DNA from: Rhodoferax sp.
GTDB taxonomy: Bacteria > Pseudomonadota > Gammaproteobacteria > Burkholderiales > Burkholderiaceae_C
DNA length: 64,000 nt
Direction: 5' to 3'
NCBI RefSeq assembly: GCF_012927445.1
Contig: NZ_JABBPD010000007.1
Location: 372,001-436,000, forward strand
A model generated the notes under the pieces. That model had not been told where the DNA came from. It saw only the letters and a list, made by a program, of their open reading frames with translations, and searched no databases. Numbering within the stretch: position 1 is the first letter of the stretch; each line of letters opens with the position of its first letter. The translations under genes were made by a program, and so were the position numbers. Positions 8,825 to 17,480 of this stretch are shown piece by piece.

Positions 8825-9328
8825 ATGTTGAATATCAAAACCCTGATCGCTACGGCCCTTCTTTCCAGTGTTGCTGCTGCGTCATTTGCTCAGGCTCCGG
8901 CGGCTCCAGTCGTTAAGCCTGCCACCCCAGCGGTCGTGAAAGCAGAAGCAAAGGCGGATCAAGCTAATGCCAAAGCCGTAGCAGCAGAAGCCAAAGTTGA
9001 CGTCAAGGCAGACGCCAAAGTTGAAGAGTCCAAAGTGAGCGCCACCAAGGCCAAATCCAAAGCACACACCAAGGCAATCAAAACCAAAACGAAAGCTCAT
9101 GCCAAGGCACAAGAAGCCAATGCAAAGGATAAGGCAGTCGCTGAGACCAATGCCCAAAAAATCGATGTGAAGGCCGATGCCAAAGCTGACAAGGCTGTTG
9201 TGAAAGCCAATACCAAGACCAACGAAGTCAAGGTGGACGCAACTGCAGACAAAGCAAATGCCAAGATCGAAACCACAGCGGTCAAGGCAGAAGGCAAGGC
9301 TGATGTGAAAGCCGCAGCCAGCAAGTAA
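8825..9328 (+). CDS. Exported Lys/Ala-rich low-complexity protein
   Basis: 167 residues. The first ~22 form a signal peptide (MLNIKTLIATALLSSVAAAS, cleaved near FAQA). The rest is built almost wholly from Ala, Lys, Val, Asp, Glu and Thr, with repeated units such as VKADAKAD, KAVVKAN and KTKAHAKA. It resembles histone-H1-like or TolA-linker-like sequences but is exported, so a periplasmic role, for example binding polyanions or spanning the envelope, is only a guess. ATG 8825 is preferred over a GTG at 8816 because it starts the signal peptide directly. A strong terminator follows. The repeats make the family hard to assign. Confidence 0.7.
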   Translation: MLNIKTLIATALLSSVAAASFAQAPAAPVVKPATPAVVKAEAKADQANAKAVAAEAKVDVKADAKVEESKVSATKAKSKAHTKAIKTKTKAHAKAQEANAKDKAVAETNAQKIDVKADAKADKAVVKANTKTNEVKVDATADKANAKIETTAVKAEGKADVKAAASK

Positions 9329-9350
9329 TTAACTGATTGTTTTCCTTTCG

Positions 9351-9378
9351 AAAGACAGGCTTTGCCTGTCTTTTTTTA
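9351..9378 (+). terminator. Intrinsic terminator of the Lys/Ala-rich gene
   Basis: Perfect 10-bp stem AAAGACAGGC/GCCTGTCTTT around a TTT loop, running into seven T residues, 22 nt after the stop codon at 9328. A textbook Rho-independent terminator. Confidence 0.93.
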
Positions 9379-9804
9379 TTGGTGCACCTGTTCAGGTGTG
9401 CGCTCCTACAGTGCAAATATTGTCCTGCCGTTGATCGCGTCGAGACAATGCGCAATTGAACGCGAGTGACAAGATACCTGGCTGTTGGGTCTTTCAGCAG
9501 TCCGACGGTCAGGTAAGGGTGCTACGAATATCGCGAACGGCTCTGAGGGGTCTTAAGCAGGTATAGCCTTCTGTACGCCCGTTGCGCGAAAAACTCCGCC
9601 CAATTGGCCTCCCGGCAGCCGGTGCCGCGTTCCGGAATTTCCTCGACGCGTAGCTCGGCGTCGCCAGGATCACTGCTGAATCAAGTTCGTAAATCGAACC
9701 CAATGGTTTTCAAATGCAAGCATGAATAGTCGCCCTGGCTTCTTGACACCTCTAGCGGAAATCAAATCACTATCCAGTCCTCGTCATCATTGTGTGAGCA
9801 GCTA
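9379..9804. other. Intergenic stretch with no recognised gene
   Basis: About 425 bp between the terminator and the 3' end of the Mut7-C gene. It contains a small hairpin (GCACCTG/CAGGTGTGC, 9384-9402) and, at its end, a reversed half-copy of the dispersed repeat. I see no protein family and no RNA gene. Base composition is mixed, without the codon bias of the neighbours. Confidence 0.5.
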
Positions 9805-9823
9805 TTAAAAGTGGAGTGACTGG
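9783..9823 (-). repeat. Half-copy of the dispersed repeat, copy H
   Basis: On the minus strand it reads TTTTAATAGCTGCTCACAC. It overlaps the last codons and the TAA stop of the Mut7-C gene, so the repeat supplies the stop. It is a direct repeat of 8361-8400. Confidence 0.5.
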
Positions 9824-10539
9824 AGACCTGCTTGCCGAATCGCCGCGTCCAGCAAATGTTGCATGCGTTGCCAGTGCGAGCCTTCCCAATAGACGCGATC
9901 ACAGCGCGTGCAGTGGGTGAAGTGTTCATGGCTGGTTTGAACGATGGGGGGTAACCGTGGGAGCACCAGTGACTTGCCGATGGCCTGCAAGGGCGCGTTG
10001 CATTCCAGGCAACGCGAGAAGGGATGAACGGTGCTTGTGAGCGCCAGCCGGGCCATGATCTCGACGAGTTGTTGTTCCGGCCTGAGTGCATGGACGTAAC
10101 AGCCGTGAATGATGTCGCGCAGCATGAGCAGGTCGCGGTCGCGCGTCAGCACGATGCGATGCTCGCGCAGGGCGATGTCGGCAATCTCGCGATCTCTCAA
10201 GTCATTGCGGTAAAGGGTATCGAAACCAGCCATTCGTAGCAGGCGGGCGAGCCCACCGAGATGGGCGTCGGCGATGAAGCGCTTTTCCTGCGCGGTGTCC
10301 GGCAAGCCGGCCTGGGGGTAAACGGCGACGTGATCCCCGTCTTGCAGCCGCTGCTCCAACCCCGCCACTTGGCCTTGTACCGTGATCAACCCGACCTCGG
10401 TATGCGGCACGCCGAGGGCCTCGATCATGTGCTTGGTCGTCGCCTGGCGCGCGCACGGCACACTGAACTCACACGCGCGCCGCTGGGGTGACAGGAAGTC
10501 GTTGAGTGCCTGATGAAAACGAAATGTGGCAGTCACCAT
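9805..10539 (-). CDS. Mut7-C RNase-like protein with ubiquitin-like N-terminus
   Basis: 244 residues. Residues ~1-85 look like the small ubiquitin-like (beta-grasp) domain often joined to Mut7-C (FRFHQALNDFL, DGDHVAVYP). Residues ~90-170 form the PIN-like Mut7-C nuclease fold with acidic residues in FIADAHLGGLARLLRMAGFD and RIVLTRDRDLL. Residues ~185-225 carry a zinc-ribbon pattern, CLEC then CTRC. The family is conserved in bacteria and probably acts on RNA, but no substrate is established here. Cytosolic; stands alone on the minus strand. The C-terminal end runs into a dispersed-repeat half-copy. Confidence 0.82.
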   Translation of the reverse strand: MVTATFRFHQALNDFLSPQRRACEFSVPCARQATTKHMIEALGVPHTEVGLITVQGQVAGLEQRLQDGDHVAVYPQAGLPDTAQEKRFIADAHLGGLARLLRMAGFDTLYRNDLRDREIADIALREHRIVLTRDRDLLMLRDIIHGCYVHALRPEQQLVEIMARLALTSTVHPFSRCLECNAPLQAIGKSLVLPRLPPIVQTSHEHFTHCTRCDRVYWEGSHWQRMQHLLDAAIRQAGLQSLHF

Positions 10540-10617
10540 CGATATTCACCTCTCTGCTCGTCTGTCGTGTGGGCCTCAGTCCACCTGGCCTCATGGACCG
10601 TGCGCAGGTAACTCGGC

Positions 10618-11313
10618 CTACATGCCCAGCGACTTCATGAGTTCCTCGTGGTCCAGGGCCTCTACCGATGCCGCTGGGGCACTGGCCTTCTGCTCGGCGT
10701 GGGTCTGGGCGATCAACTCGTCCGGGTTGGTCACTTCGTTGACCTCAAAGTCATGCAGCTTGATGAACTCGGTGCGGTCGATCGCCAGCTCAAGGTAAAA
10801 AATGTTGTTTTTGCCGGTGTAGAAGGTCACGCGCCGTGCTTCCGGCTTGTCCAGGTGGGTGTCCACACTCAAGGCCACCTGTTTGTTGAGCACCAGCATC
10901 TTGGGCTGGTTCTGCGTGATGTGGGTTTGCAGTTCACGCCGCACCTTGCCGGTGAAATCGCCCACGATCTGGTTCATCAGTTCGCCCATGATGTTCGCCA
11001 CTTCGTCCGAGGTGTGGGACGTGGCCAGTTCGCTCTTGGGCATGCCCATGTTGAGCATGTAGCTCTCGTAGAGCTCCATGGCGGTTTGCGCCGAAAAATT
11101 GATGACCACCAGGCCAGAAAAACCGCCGTCAAACAGCACAAAGCAGCCAATGTCCGGCTTCAGGCAGGTTTTGGTGATGCGCTGAACCATGCCGGAATAG
11201 TGAATCTGGCATTGGGTCGCCACGTTCAGCACGCGGGTGACCGAATTGCACAGGCTGGTCAGCAGGTCTTCGGTGCCGTACACCACTTCGGATTCTTGTC
11301 CCTTGTTGGCCAT
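10618..11313 (-). CDS. DUF3334 protein, CheX/CheC-like
   Basis: 231 residues. It matches my memory of DUF3334 proteins in aquatic proteobacteria: a start with TEDLLTSLCNSVTRVL, the conserved CFVLFDGGFSGLVVINFSA block near residue 75, then a CheX-like segment (SDEVANIMGELMNQIVGDF) around 120. CheX/CheC domains are phosphatases of CheY-P, and the ELMNQ segment resembles their E-x-x-N active site; here E133 or a neighbouring Glu plus Asn would be the candidates. The C-terminal tail DHEELMKSLGM looks like a docking peptide. No chemotaxis genes are nearby, so its partner is unknown. Confidence 0.7.
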   Translation of the reverse strand: MANKGQESEVVYGTEDLLTSLCNSVTRVLNVATQCQIHYSGMVQRITKTCLKPDIGCFVLFDGGFSGLVVINFSAQTAMELYESYMLNMGMPKSELATSHTSDEVANIMGELMNQIVGDFTGKVRRELQTHITQNQPKMLVLNKQVALSVDTHLDKPEARRVTFYTGKNNIFYLELAIDRTEFIKLHDFEVNEVTNPDELIAQTHAEQKASAPAASVEALDHEELMKSLGM

Positions 11314-11423
11314 GTCAAATCTCTTTAATGAAAGCAGGGACTGTACAACACCCTCTCTTGGGCTATCAGCGGCCGCGCTGGCGGCTGAAATTGGAGGCGA
11401 CCAGTTGATATATCAATTTCAAC

Positions 11424-12410
11424 TCAGTCTGGATTTCGGCACAGCTCCACCTCACTCTGCCCCCTGCGCCAGCACGGGCTGGCGGCTGCGTGGTCGGGGT
11501 GCGGGATGCCATCGTCGTTGATCTGCGCCACCCGGGTATCGAAACTGCGCACGCCCTGTTTGTCCAACTGCAGGCGCAGCACCCAGCCGACGCGCTGATT
11601 CGCATTGTCGGTTTCCTTCATCACAAAATTGCCGACGCTGTAGATGATGGGTTTGCCCTGGTAGTGCGCAATCTCTTGGGTGACATGCGGGTGGCCGCCA
11701 ATCACCGCATCGGCGCCAGCGTCGATCATGGTCCGGGCCAGCTGGCGCTGGCGGATGTCCGAGGTCGCTTCGTTCTCCCAGCCCCAGTGCATGACGGGGA
11801 TCACCAGATCCGCCTTGTAAACAGTACGCGCTTTCTGGATGTCCGCCACGACCTGTTCATCTTCACTCCAGGCGACGCCGGGTGCGTTGTAGTCGGCTTC
11901 AAAACTGCGGGGCATGAATTCGCTGTAGCCCAGCAGCGCAATACGGATTCCTTTGCGTTCGATGATGAACGGCGTGTGGGCTTCTGAGAGGTTATGGCCG
12001 CCGCCAAAATGGCCAAGCCCAGCTTGTTTCAACAGGCCCAGCATTTCCGCAAAAGCGGGGCGGCCAAAATCGCCTGAATGGTTGTTGGCCAGCGCCAGCG
12101 CATCAAAGTGCTGCTTCAGGACCGGCAGCGTGCGGGGATGGGCACGGAAGGTGAAGTTTTTGTCACCCGCCGAGCCGGTGGTGGCGATCACGCATTCCAG
12201 GTTGCCAATGCGGATATCCGCATCGTGGAAAACGGACGCAAAGCCGGCAAAGGGATCCTCGCCCCGGCGGATCATCTCGCCCGCCGCATCGTCGAGCACG
12301 ATATCGCCGGCAAAGACCAGGCTGACCGGGGTCGCGACGTCGGCGGCAAAACCCAGCGGACACCAGACCAGGGTCAGGGCGCTGAGCAAATGACACAAAG
12401 CAGTTTTCAT
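11424..12410 (-). CDS. CapA-family metallophosphatase-like protein
   Basis: 328 residues with a signal peptide (cleaved near GFAA). CapA/PgsA family, calcineurin-like fold: VFAGDIVLDD with the metal Asp, GNLECVI, the ALANNHSGDFG motif and VIGGHPHVTQ near the C-terminus. CapA proteins take part in poly-gamma-glutamate or capsule metabolism in some bacteria; many proteobacterial homologues have no known substrate. No capB or capC is seen nearby. It overlaps the upstream exported-protein gene by 4 bp (ATGA), so the two are co-translated. The last ~20 residues are Cys-containing and not conserved in the family as I know it. Confidence 0.82.
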   Translation of the reverse strand: MKTALCHLLSALTLVWCPLGFAADVATPVSLVFAGDIVLDDAAGEMIRRGEDPFAGFASVFHDADIRIGNLECVIATTGSAGDKNFTFRAHPRTLPVLKQHFDALALANNHSGDFGRPAFAEMLGLLKQAGLGHFGGGHNLSEAHTPFIIERKGIRIALLGYSEFMPRSFEADYNAPGVAWSEDEQVVADIQKARTVYKADLVIPVMHWGWENEATSDIRQRQLARTMIDAGADAVIGGHPHVTQEIAHYQGKPIIYSVGNFVMKETDNANQRVGWVLRLQLDKQGVRSFDTRVAQINDDGIPHPDHAAASPCWRRGQSEVELCRNPD

Positions 12411-12820
12411 GGCTGGACTCCTTCCAGCGTGCAGCTGTAGATCAGCTCGCGCTCCGCCGGGCCGGCATAAAGATGCTGCTCGCCGGTGAGCACAACGGGC
12501 GCTGCCGTGGCTTTAAAGGGCGGCAGGTATTTGGCTTCCTGAATCAGCAGCGGCTGGCGGCGGGCATCCAGGTAGGTGTAGAGCTTGATGTAATCCACAT
12601 GCGCCGCGTCCCCCACCATGACCGCCTTGAAACGAAAGCGGCCACCGATCTCCACCGAGGCAACCGGATAAGGGTCGGCCACGGGACGGGCTTCGATCGT
12701 TTGGGTGCTGCCGGCATACGTCACATGGCACCGCAAAAGCGGCGCGGCGAACACGGCGTGATTGAGCAAGAGACCCGCAAGTGCGAGGGTTGCCAAGTGG
12801 TGAAGGCGTCGGTGATCCAT
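12407..12820 (-). CDS. Small exported protein, unknown function
   Basis: 137 residues. MDHRRLHHLATLALAGLLLN begins a signal peptide with cleavage near VFAA. The mature part has two cysteines (LLRCHVTYAG and LIYSCTLEG) that could form one disulfide, and a beta-rich pattern (VEIGGRFRFKAVMVGD). ATG 12820 is preferred; an in-frame start 10 codons upstream would precede the signal peptide. It overlaps the CapA-like gene by 4 bp and probably works with it. I do not recognise the family. Confidence 0.65.
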   Translation of the reverse strand: MDHRRLHHLATLALAGLLLNHAVFAAPLLRCHVTYAGSTQTIEARPVADPYPVASVEIGGRFRFKAVMVGDAAHVDYIKLYTYLDARRQPLLIQEAKYLPPFKATAAPVVLTGEQHLYAGPAERELIYSCTLEGVQP

Positions 12821-12871
12821 GGCGCATATTCTGCATGATCCAGAGGCCACCCAGCCTCGTTCGTCGGGGTG

Positions 12872-13978
12872 TTAACCCTCGGCCACAAACACCCGCGCCT
12901 TGCGCGGCGTCAGCACCAGGGTTTCGCCCGTTTGCAAATCAAGTTCCTGGAACAGTTGCGCCGGCAGATGGGCTTCGATGATGTCGCCGTTGCCGGCGGA
13001 GGCGTCCAGCGGCAGCAACTCCAGCCGCGCAATCGGTCCCACCACAATGGCGCGCGTCAGCTTGGCGACGATGCCGCGCGGTTGATCCGCCGCACTCAAG
13101 CCGGGCGTGTAGCGCTGCACCGTCAGATCGTGCGGGCGCACGTAGGCAAAGGCCTTGGCATCCTGCGCATCGCCATGCTCGGGCGTGGCCAGCCGCAGGC
13201 CATGCTGGTCGGCGCCGATCAGCATTTCGCCTTCATGGGCGCGGCCGTGGAACAGGTTGACGTCGCCCAAAAAGCCATAGACAAACGGACTGGCCGGGTG
13301 GTCCCAGACGTGCTGCGGTGAGCCGACCTGCTCGACCTGACCAGCGTTCATCAGCACCACGCGGTCGGCCACTTCCAGCGCTTCTTCCTGGTCATGGGTG
13401 ACAAAGATGCTGGTGACGTGCAAATCGTCATGCAGGCGGCGCAGCCAGCGGCGCAGCTCCTTGCGCACCTTGGCGTCGAGCGCGCCAAAGGGTTCGTCCA
13501 GCAGCAGCACCTTGGGTTCCACCGCCAGGGCGCGCGCCAACGCGATGCGCTGGCGCTGGCCGCCAGACAGTTGTGCCGGGTAGCGGTCGGACAACCAGTC
13601 CAGTTGCACCAGGCCCAGCAGTTCATGCACTTTTTGCTTGATGACGGACTCCGAAGGCCGGCTGGCGCGTGGTTTCATGCGCAGGCCAAAGGCGACGTTG
13701 TCGAACACGCTCATGTGGCGAAACAAGGCGTAGTGCTGAAACACAAAACCGACGTTGCGCTCGCGCACGTCCACGTCGGTGGTGTCTTCGCCGCTGAAAA
13801 GAATGCTGCCGGTGTCGGCCGTTTCCAGGCCGGCGATGATGCGCAGCAGGGTGGTCTTGCCGCAGCCGGACGGCCCCAGCAGCGCGACCAGTTCGCCCGA
13901 GTTGATGTCCAGGCTCACATCGCGCAGGGCGTGGAAGTTGCCAAAGTCTTTGCTGACGTTGCGAATTTCGATGCTCAT
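12872..13978 (-). CDS. cysA: Sulfate/thiosulfate ABC transporter ATPase
   Basis: 368 residues. It is the ATP-hydrolysing subunit that drives sulfate/thiosulfate import. Walker [14 protein letters not shown] is near residue 34, the signature [15 protein letters not shown] near 135, Walker [13 protein letters not shown] near 155 and the switch His in [10 protein letters not shown]. Residues ~240-368 form the regulatory C-terminal domain of the CysA group. Last gene of sbp-cysT-cysW-cysA, 26 bp after cysW. Confidence 0.95.
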   Translation of the reverse strand: MSIEIRNVSKDFGNFHALRDVSLDINSGELVALLGPSGCGKTTLLRIIAGLETADTGSILFSGEDTTDVDVRERNVGFVFQHYALFRHMSVFDNVAFGLRMKPRASRPSESVIKQKVHELLGLVQLDWLSDRYPAQLSGGQRQRIALARALAVEPKVLLLDEPFGALDAKVRKELRRWLRRLHDDLHVTSIFVTHDQEEALEVADRVVLMNAGQVEQVGSPQHVWDHPASPFVYGFLGDVNLFHGRAHEGEMLIGADQHGLRLATPEHGDAQDAKAFAYVRPHDLTVQRYTPGLSAADQPRGIVAKLTRAIVVGPIARLELLPLDASAGNGDIIEAHLPAQLFQELDLQTGETLVLTPRKARVFVAEG

Positions 13979-14004
13979 ATTTTTCTCAATCAGTTCGGTT
14001 CAGT

Positions 14005-14880
14005 TCAGACCACGGGCCGTTCCGGCGGCAAGTCGGCGGCGGCTTTCTGCTCGCGTTCAAACTGCCACTCCACGCCCGACTTGATCAGCAGCGTGACGAC
14101 CGCCAGCAGCGAGGCCACGGCAAAGGCGGCGACCGACTGGTATTCGTTGTACAAAATCTCGACATGCAGCGGCATGGTGTTGGTCTGGCCCCGGATGTGG
14201 CCCGACACCACCGACACCGCGCCGAACTCGCCCATGGCGCGGGCGTTGCACAAAATCACGCCATAGATCAAGCCCCACTTGATGTTGGGCAGCGTCACAT
14301 GCCAGAAGGTCTGCCAGCCGGTGGCGCCCAGCACCATCGCCGCCTGTTCTTCCTCGGTGCCTTGCGCCTGCATCAGCGGGATCAGTTCGCGGGCGATGAA
14401 CGGGAAGGTGACGAACACCGTGGCCAGCACGATGCCCGGCACGGCGAACACGATTTTGATGTCATGCGCCTGCAGCCACGGGCCAAACCAGCCGTGGGCA
14501 CCAAACATCAGCACATAGACCAGACCCGCCACCACCGGCGACACCGAGAACGGCAGGTCCACCAGCGTGGTCAAAAACGCCTTGCCGCGGAACTCGTGCT
14601 TGGCAATCGCCCAGGCCGCCGCCACGCCAAACACCAGGTTCAGTGGCACGGCAATCGCGGCGGTGATGAGGGTCAGGCGGATGGCGGTCCAGGCATCGGG
14701 TTCCTGCAGCGCTTCCAGATAGGCACCAATGCCCTTGCGCAGCGCCTCGGTGAACACGGCCGCCAGCGGCAGCACCAGAAACAGAAAGATAAAACCGAGC
14801 GCGATGCCGATCAGCGTCCAGCGTACCCAGGTTGGTTCGGTGGTGCCGGCTTGCGCCCGTCTGACGGTTCTTGCACTCAT
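14005..14880 (-). CDS. cysW: Sulfate ABC transporter permease CysW
   Basis: 291 residues with about six membrane segments. The EAA loop that contacts CysA is around residue 200 ([23 protein letters not shown] within this region). It starts by overlapping the end of cysT by 4 bp. The N-terminal ~20 residues are hydrophilic and Arg-rich, as expected for the cytosolic end. Forms the channel with CysT. Confidence 0.94.
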   Translation of the reverse strand: MSARTVRRAQAGTTEPTWVRWTLIGIALGFIFLFLVLPLAAVFTEALRKGIGAYLEALQEPDAWTAIRLTLITAAIAVPLNLVFGVAAAWAIAKHEFRGKAFLTTLVDLPFSVSPVVAGLVYVLMFGAHGWFGPWLQAHDIKIVFAVPGIVLATVFVTFPFIARELIPLMQAQGTEEEQAAMVLGATGWQTFWHVTLPNIKWGLIYGVILCNARAMGEFGAVSVVSGHIRGQTNTMPLHVEILYNEYQSVAAFAVASLLAVVTLLIKSGVEWQFEREQKAAADLPPERPVV

Positions 14881-15761
14881 GATGCGGCTCCCGAGCGGCG
14901 GCGTTGCCAGGCTTGCAGCGCGTTGATGACCAACAACAAGATGAACGAGAAGCCGAGCATCACCACCGCCACGGCGGTGGCGCCGGCGTAGTCGTATTGC
15001 TCCAGCTTGCCGATGATGATGAGCGGGGTGATTTCCGAGACCATCGGCATGTTGCCGGCGATGAAAATCACCGAGCCGTATTCACCAATGGCGCGGGCAA
15101 AGGCCATGGCAAAACCGGTCAGCAGCGCCGGTGCGATGGTCGGGAAAATGACGTGGCGAAAGGTTTGCCAGCGCGTGGCACCGAGGCAGGTGGCGGCTTC
15201 TTCCAGTTCTTTTTCGCAGTCTTCCAGCACCGGCTGCACCGTGCGCACCACAAACGGCAGGCCGATGAAGATCAGCGCAATCACGATGCCGTTGCGGTTG
15301 AACGCCAGCTGGACGCCATACGGCGCCAGCACTTGGCCGACCCAGCCGTTGTCCGCCAGCAGCGCGGTGAGCGCGATGCCGGCCACGGCGGTGGGCAGTG
15401 CAAACGGCAGGTCCACCAGCGCGTCAATGATTTTCTTGCCGGGGAACTGGTAACGCACCAGCACCCAGGCCACCAGCAGCCCAAACACCACGTTGACCAG
15501 CGCCGCAATGAAGGAGGCGCCAAAGGTCAGCTGGTAGGAGGCGACGACGCGCGGGCTGGCCACCGCCGTCCAGAATTGCTCCCAGGTCAGGGTGAAGGTC
15601 TTGAACACCAGCGCCGACAGCGGAATCAGCACGATCAGGCTCAGGTACAACACGGTGTAACCGAGCGTCAAGTTGAAGCCCGGCAGCACGCGCCGGCTGG
15701 GCCGCTTGCGCACCGGCTGATCCGCCGCAGAGCGCGGCAAAGGAAGAGTGGCTGCCGTCAT
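14877..15761 (-). CDS. cysT: Sulfate ABC transporter permease CysT
   Basis: 294 residues, six predicted membrane segments, with the permease EAA loop near residue 190 ([18 protein letters not shown]). The start codon directly abuts the stop of sbp, and the end overlaps cysW, so the four genes form one translation-coupled unit. Also called cysU. Confidence 0.94.
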   Translation of the reverse strand: MTAATLPLPRSAADQPVRKRPSRRVLPGFNLTLGYTVLYLSLIVLIPLSALVFKTFTLTWEQFWTAVASPRVVASYQLTFGASFIAALVNVVFGLLVAWVLVRYQFPGKKIIDALVDLPFALPTAVAGIALTALLADNGWVGQVLAPYGVQLAFNRNGIVIALIFIGLPFVVRTVQPVLEDCEKELEEAATCLGATRWQTFRHVIFPTIAPALLTGFAMAFARAIGEYGSVIFIAGNMPMVSEITPLIIIGKLEQYDYAGATAVAVVMLGFSFILLLVINALQAWQRRRSGAAS

Positions 15762-16763
15762 TTACTTGACCGTGTAGAGCTTGTCGAACTGGCCGCCGTC
15801 GTTGAAGTGCACTTTCTGCGCCTCGGCCAGCGAACCAAAATACTGGTTGACGGTGAAGAACTGGATCGGCTTGAACGTCGCGGCGTATTTTTTCAGCACG
15901 GCCGGGGCGCGCGGACGCAGCCCATGCTGCGCGGCAATCTCCTGCGCTTCGTCCGAATACAGGTAGTTCAAATAGGCCTTGGCCAGTTCGCCGGTGCCTT
16001 TTTTGGCCACGGTGCGCTCCACCACGGCCACCGGGTTCTCGGCCACGATGCTGACCGAAGGATGCACGGCATCGACCTTGCCGGCGCCAAATTCGCGGTC
16101 CACCGACACCACTTCGGACTCAAACGTTACCAGCACGTCGCCGATGTTGCGCTGCAGGAAGATGGTGGTGGCGTCGCGTCCGCCCTTGGCCAGCACTGGC
16201 ACGTTCTTGTAGAGCTTGCCGACAAACTCGGCGGCCTGCGCATCGGTGCCGCCTTTGTGGCGCACGTAACCCCAGGCCGCCAGGTAGGCCATGCGGCCGT
16301 TGCCGCCGGTTTTGGGGTTAACCACAATCACTTTGACGCCCGGTTTGACCAGATCGTCCCAGTCCTTGATGCCCTTGGGGTTGCCGTTGCGCACCAGAAA
16401 CAGCATGGTGGAGGAGGTCGGCGAGGCGTTGCCGGGAAAGCGCTTGGCCCAGTCCTTGGCCACCACGCCGGTGCTGGCCAGAAAGTCAATGTCGGTGGTG
16501 GTGTTCATGGTCACCACATCGGCCTCCAGCCCGTCGTTGACGGCGCGCGCCTGGGCGCTGGAGCCGCCATGCGCCTGGTCAATCTTGACGTCTTTGCCGG
16601 TGGTCTTTTTGTAATGCGCCACAAAGGCGCCGTTGTAGTCCTTGTAGAACTCGCGCGCCACGTCATAGGAAGCGTTCAGCAGCGTGCTTTGCGCCGCTAC
16701 TAAATTAGTAGCTGTCAGTGCAACACTGACGAGGGCTAGAGTCACTTTTTGTTTAAATTTCAT
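15762..16763 (-). CDS. sbp: Periplasmic sulfate-binding protein
   Basis: 333 residues. Solute-binding protein for sulfate/thiosulfate: LLNASYDVAREFYKDYNGAF after the signal peptide, AHGGSSAQARAV, VVNPKTGGNGRMAYLAAWGY and TFESEVVSVDREFG. ATG 16763 gives a normal signal peptide (MKFKQKVTLALVSVALTATN..., cleavage near VAAQ); the frame stays open upstream but would lose the signal and run into the hydrolase gene. The signal peptide coding stretch is largely a copy of the dispersed repeat (16697-16750). It overlaps the upstream hydrolase gene by 4 bp. A second sulfate-binding protein lies at 34260. Confidence 0.93.
   Translation of the reverse strand: MKFKQKVTLALVSVALTATNLVAAQSTLLNASYDVAREFYKDYNGAFVAHYKKTTGKDVKIDQAHGGSSAQARAVNDGLEADVVTMNTTTDIDFLASTGVVAKDWAKRFPGNASPTSSTMLFLVRNGNPKGIKDWDDLVKPGVKVIVVNPKTGGNGRMAYLAAWGYVRHKGGTDAQAAEFVGKLYKNVPVLAKGGRDATTIFLQRNIGDVLVTFESEVVSVDREFGAGKVDAVHPSVSIVAENPVAVVERTVAKKGTGELAKAYLNYLYSDEAQEIAAQHGLRPRAPAVLKKYAATFKPIQFFTVNQYFGSLAEAQKVHFNDGGQFDKLYTVK
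16697..16750 (+). repeat. Dispersed two-hairpin repeat, copy B, inside sbp
   Basis: Contains the perfect palindrome GCTACTAAATTAGTAGC, a second hairpin GTCAGTG-caa-CACTGAC and the tail GAGGGCTAGAGTC. The whole element lies in the part of sbp that encodes the hydrophobic core and end of the signal peptide (minus strand). Confidence 0.65.
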
Positions 16764-17344
16764 GCGGATTCCAAGGCGGAGGTTGAAGAGGGAGGCGGGA
16801 CGAACGCGGCGGTGGCGGAATAGCTGTCGCCGGTGAGAGACTGCAGCAGCGCCAGCCCGAGCGGCCAGGCGCCGAAACCGGCCTCGATGTTGATATGGCC
16901 GGCTTTTTGCAGTCGCACAAATTCGCTGCCCCAGGCCCGGGCGTAGGCGCCAGCGGTGCGGACCGGGCAATAGGGGTCGTTGCTGCTGGCCACGATGATG
17001 CTGCGGTAGGGCAGCGGCTGGTACGGCACCGGCGCAAAGTCGGCCAGGATGCTGCGGCGTTCCGGGTCGGCCGGGGCCACCAGCAGCGCGCCCTGAATGC
17101 GGGCGGCCGCTTCCGGCGGCAAATGGGTGGTGGCGATGCTGCCCAGGCTGTGCGCCGCGATCACCACCGGGCCGGGTTGTTCCAGGATGGTGCGGGTGAT
17201 GGAGGCGACCCAGGCGCTGCGCGAGGGCGTGATCCAGTCATCCTGCTGCACCCGCACCGCGTCGGGCAACTGCGTCGCCCACAGGCTTTGCCAGTGGCCA
17301 GGGCCGGAATCACGCCAGCCGGGAACGATGATGATGCTGACCAT
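16760..17344 (-). CDS. RBBP9/YdeN-family serine hydrolase
   Basis: 194 residues, small alpha/beta hydrolase of the RBBP9 group. IIVPGWRDSGPGHWQ at the N-terminus, the nucleophile Ser in AAHSLGS near residue 65, the Asp in SSNDPYCP near 120 and the His in KAGHINIEAG near 145. Its cellular substrate is unknown. It precedes sbp with a 4-bp overlap and is thus the first gene of the sulfate-transport unit, although its tail (Pro/Ser-rich, ~20 residues) is not conserved in the family. Confidence 0.82.
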   Translation of the reverse strand: MVSIIIVPGWRDSGPGHWQSLWATQLPDAVRVQQDDWITPSRSAWVASITRTILEQPGPVVIAAHSLGSIATTHLPPEAAARIQGALLVAPADPERRSILADFAPVPYQPLPYRSIIVASSNDPYCPVRTAGAYARAWGSEFVRLQKAGHINIEAGFGAWPLGLALLQSLTGDSYSATAAFVPPPSSTSALESA

Positions 17345-17429
17345 GAGGATAAGGAGTGGGTGTTGGTTGGGTTGGCAGGGGGGCTGGCGGATTGTGGGCG
17401 GACACCGTTAAAACTCAAACGACTTATTT

Positions 17430-17453
17430 CCCATTTGTTTATCGCAAAATGGG
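17430..17453. promoter_or_regulatory. Palindrome in the divergent promoter region
   Basis: CCCATTT at 17430-17436 pairs with AAATGGG at 17447-17453 around a 10-nt spacer. It lies in the 136-bp spacer between the sulfate-uptake unit (minus) and the thioredoxin-like gene (plus), so it could be an operator for either. No regulator can be named. Confidence 0.3.
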
Positions 17454-17480
17454 CATAACGATTTTTGCGATCATTACCCC

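Noticed and set aside
9509..9703. 64-codon minus-strand frame in the gap before the Mut7-C gene
   Set aside because: No family features or start signal; random-looking composition.
11403..11424. AGTTGA/TCAACT inverted repeat at the end of the CapA-like gene as a terminator
   Set aside because: Only six pairs, no GC-rich stem and no T-tract in the direction of transcription.
14904..16703. Open frame of 599 codons on the plus strand opposite cysT and sbp
   Set aside because: Low-complexity His/Gln/Arg-rich translation with no motif; the minus-strand transporter genes are certain.
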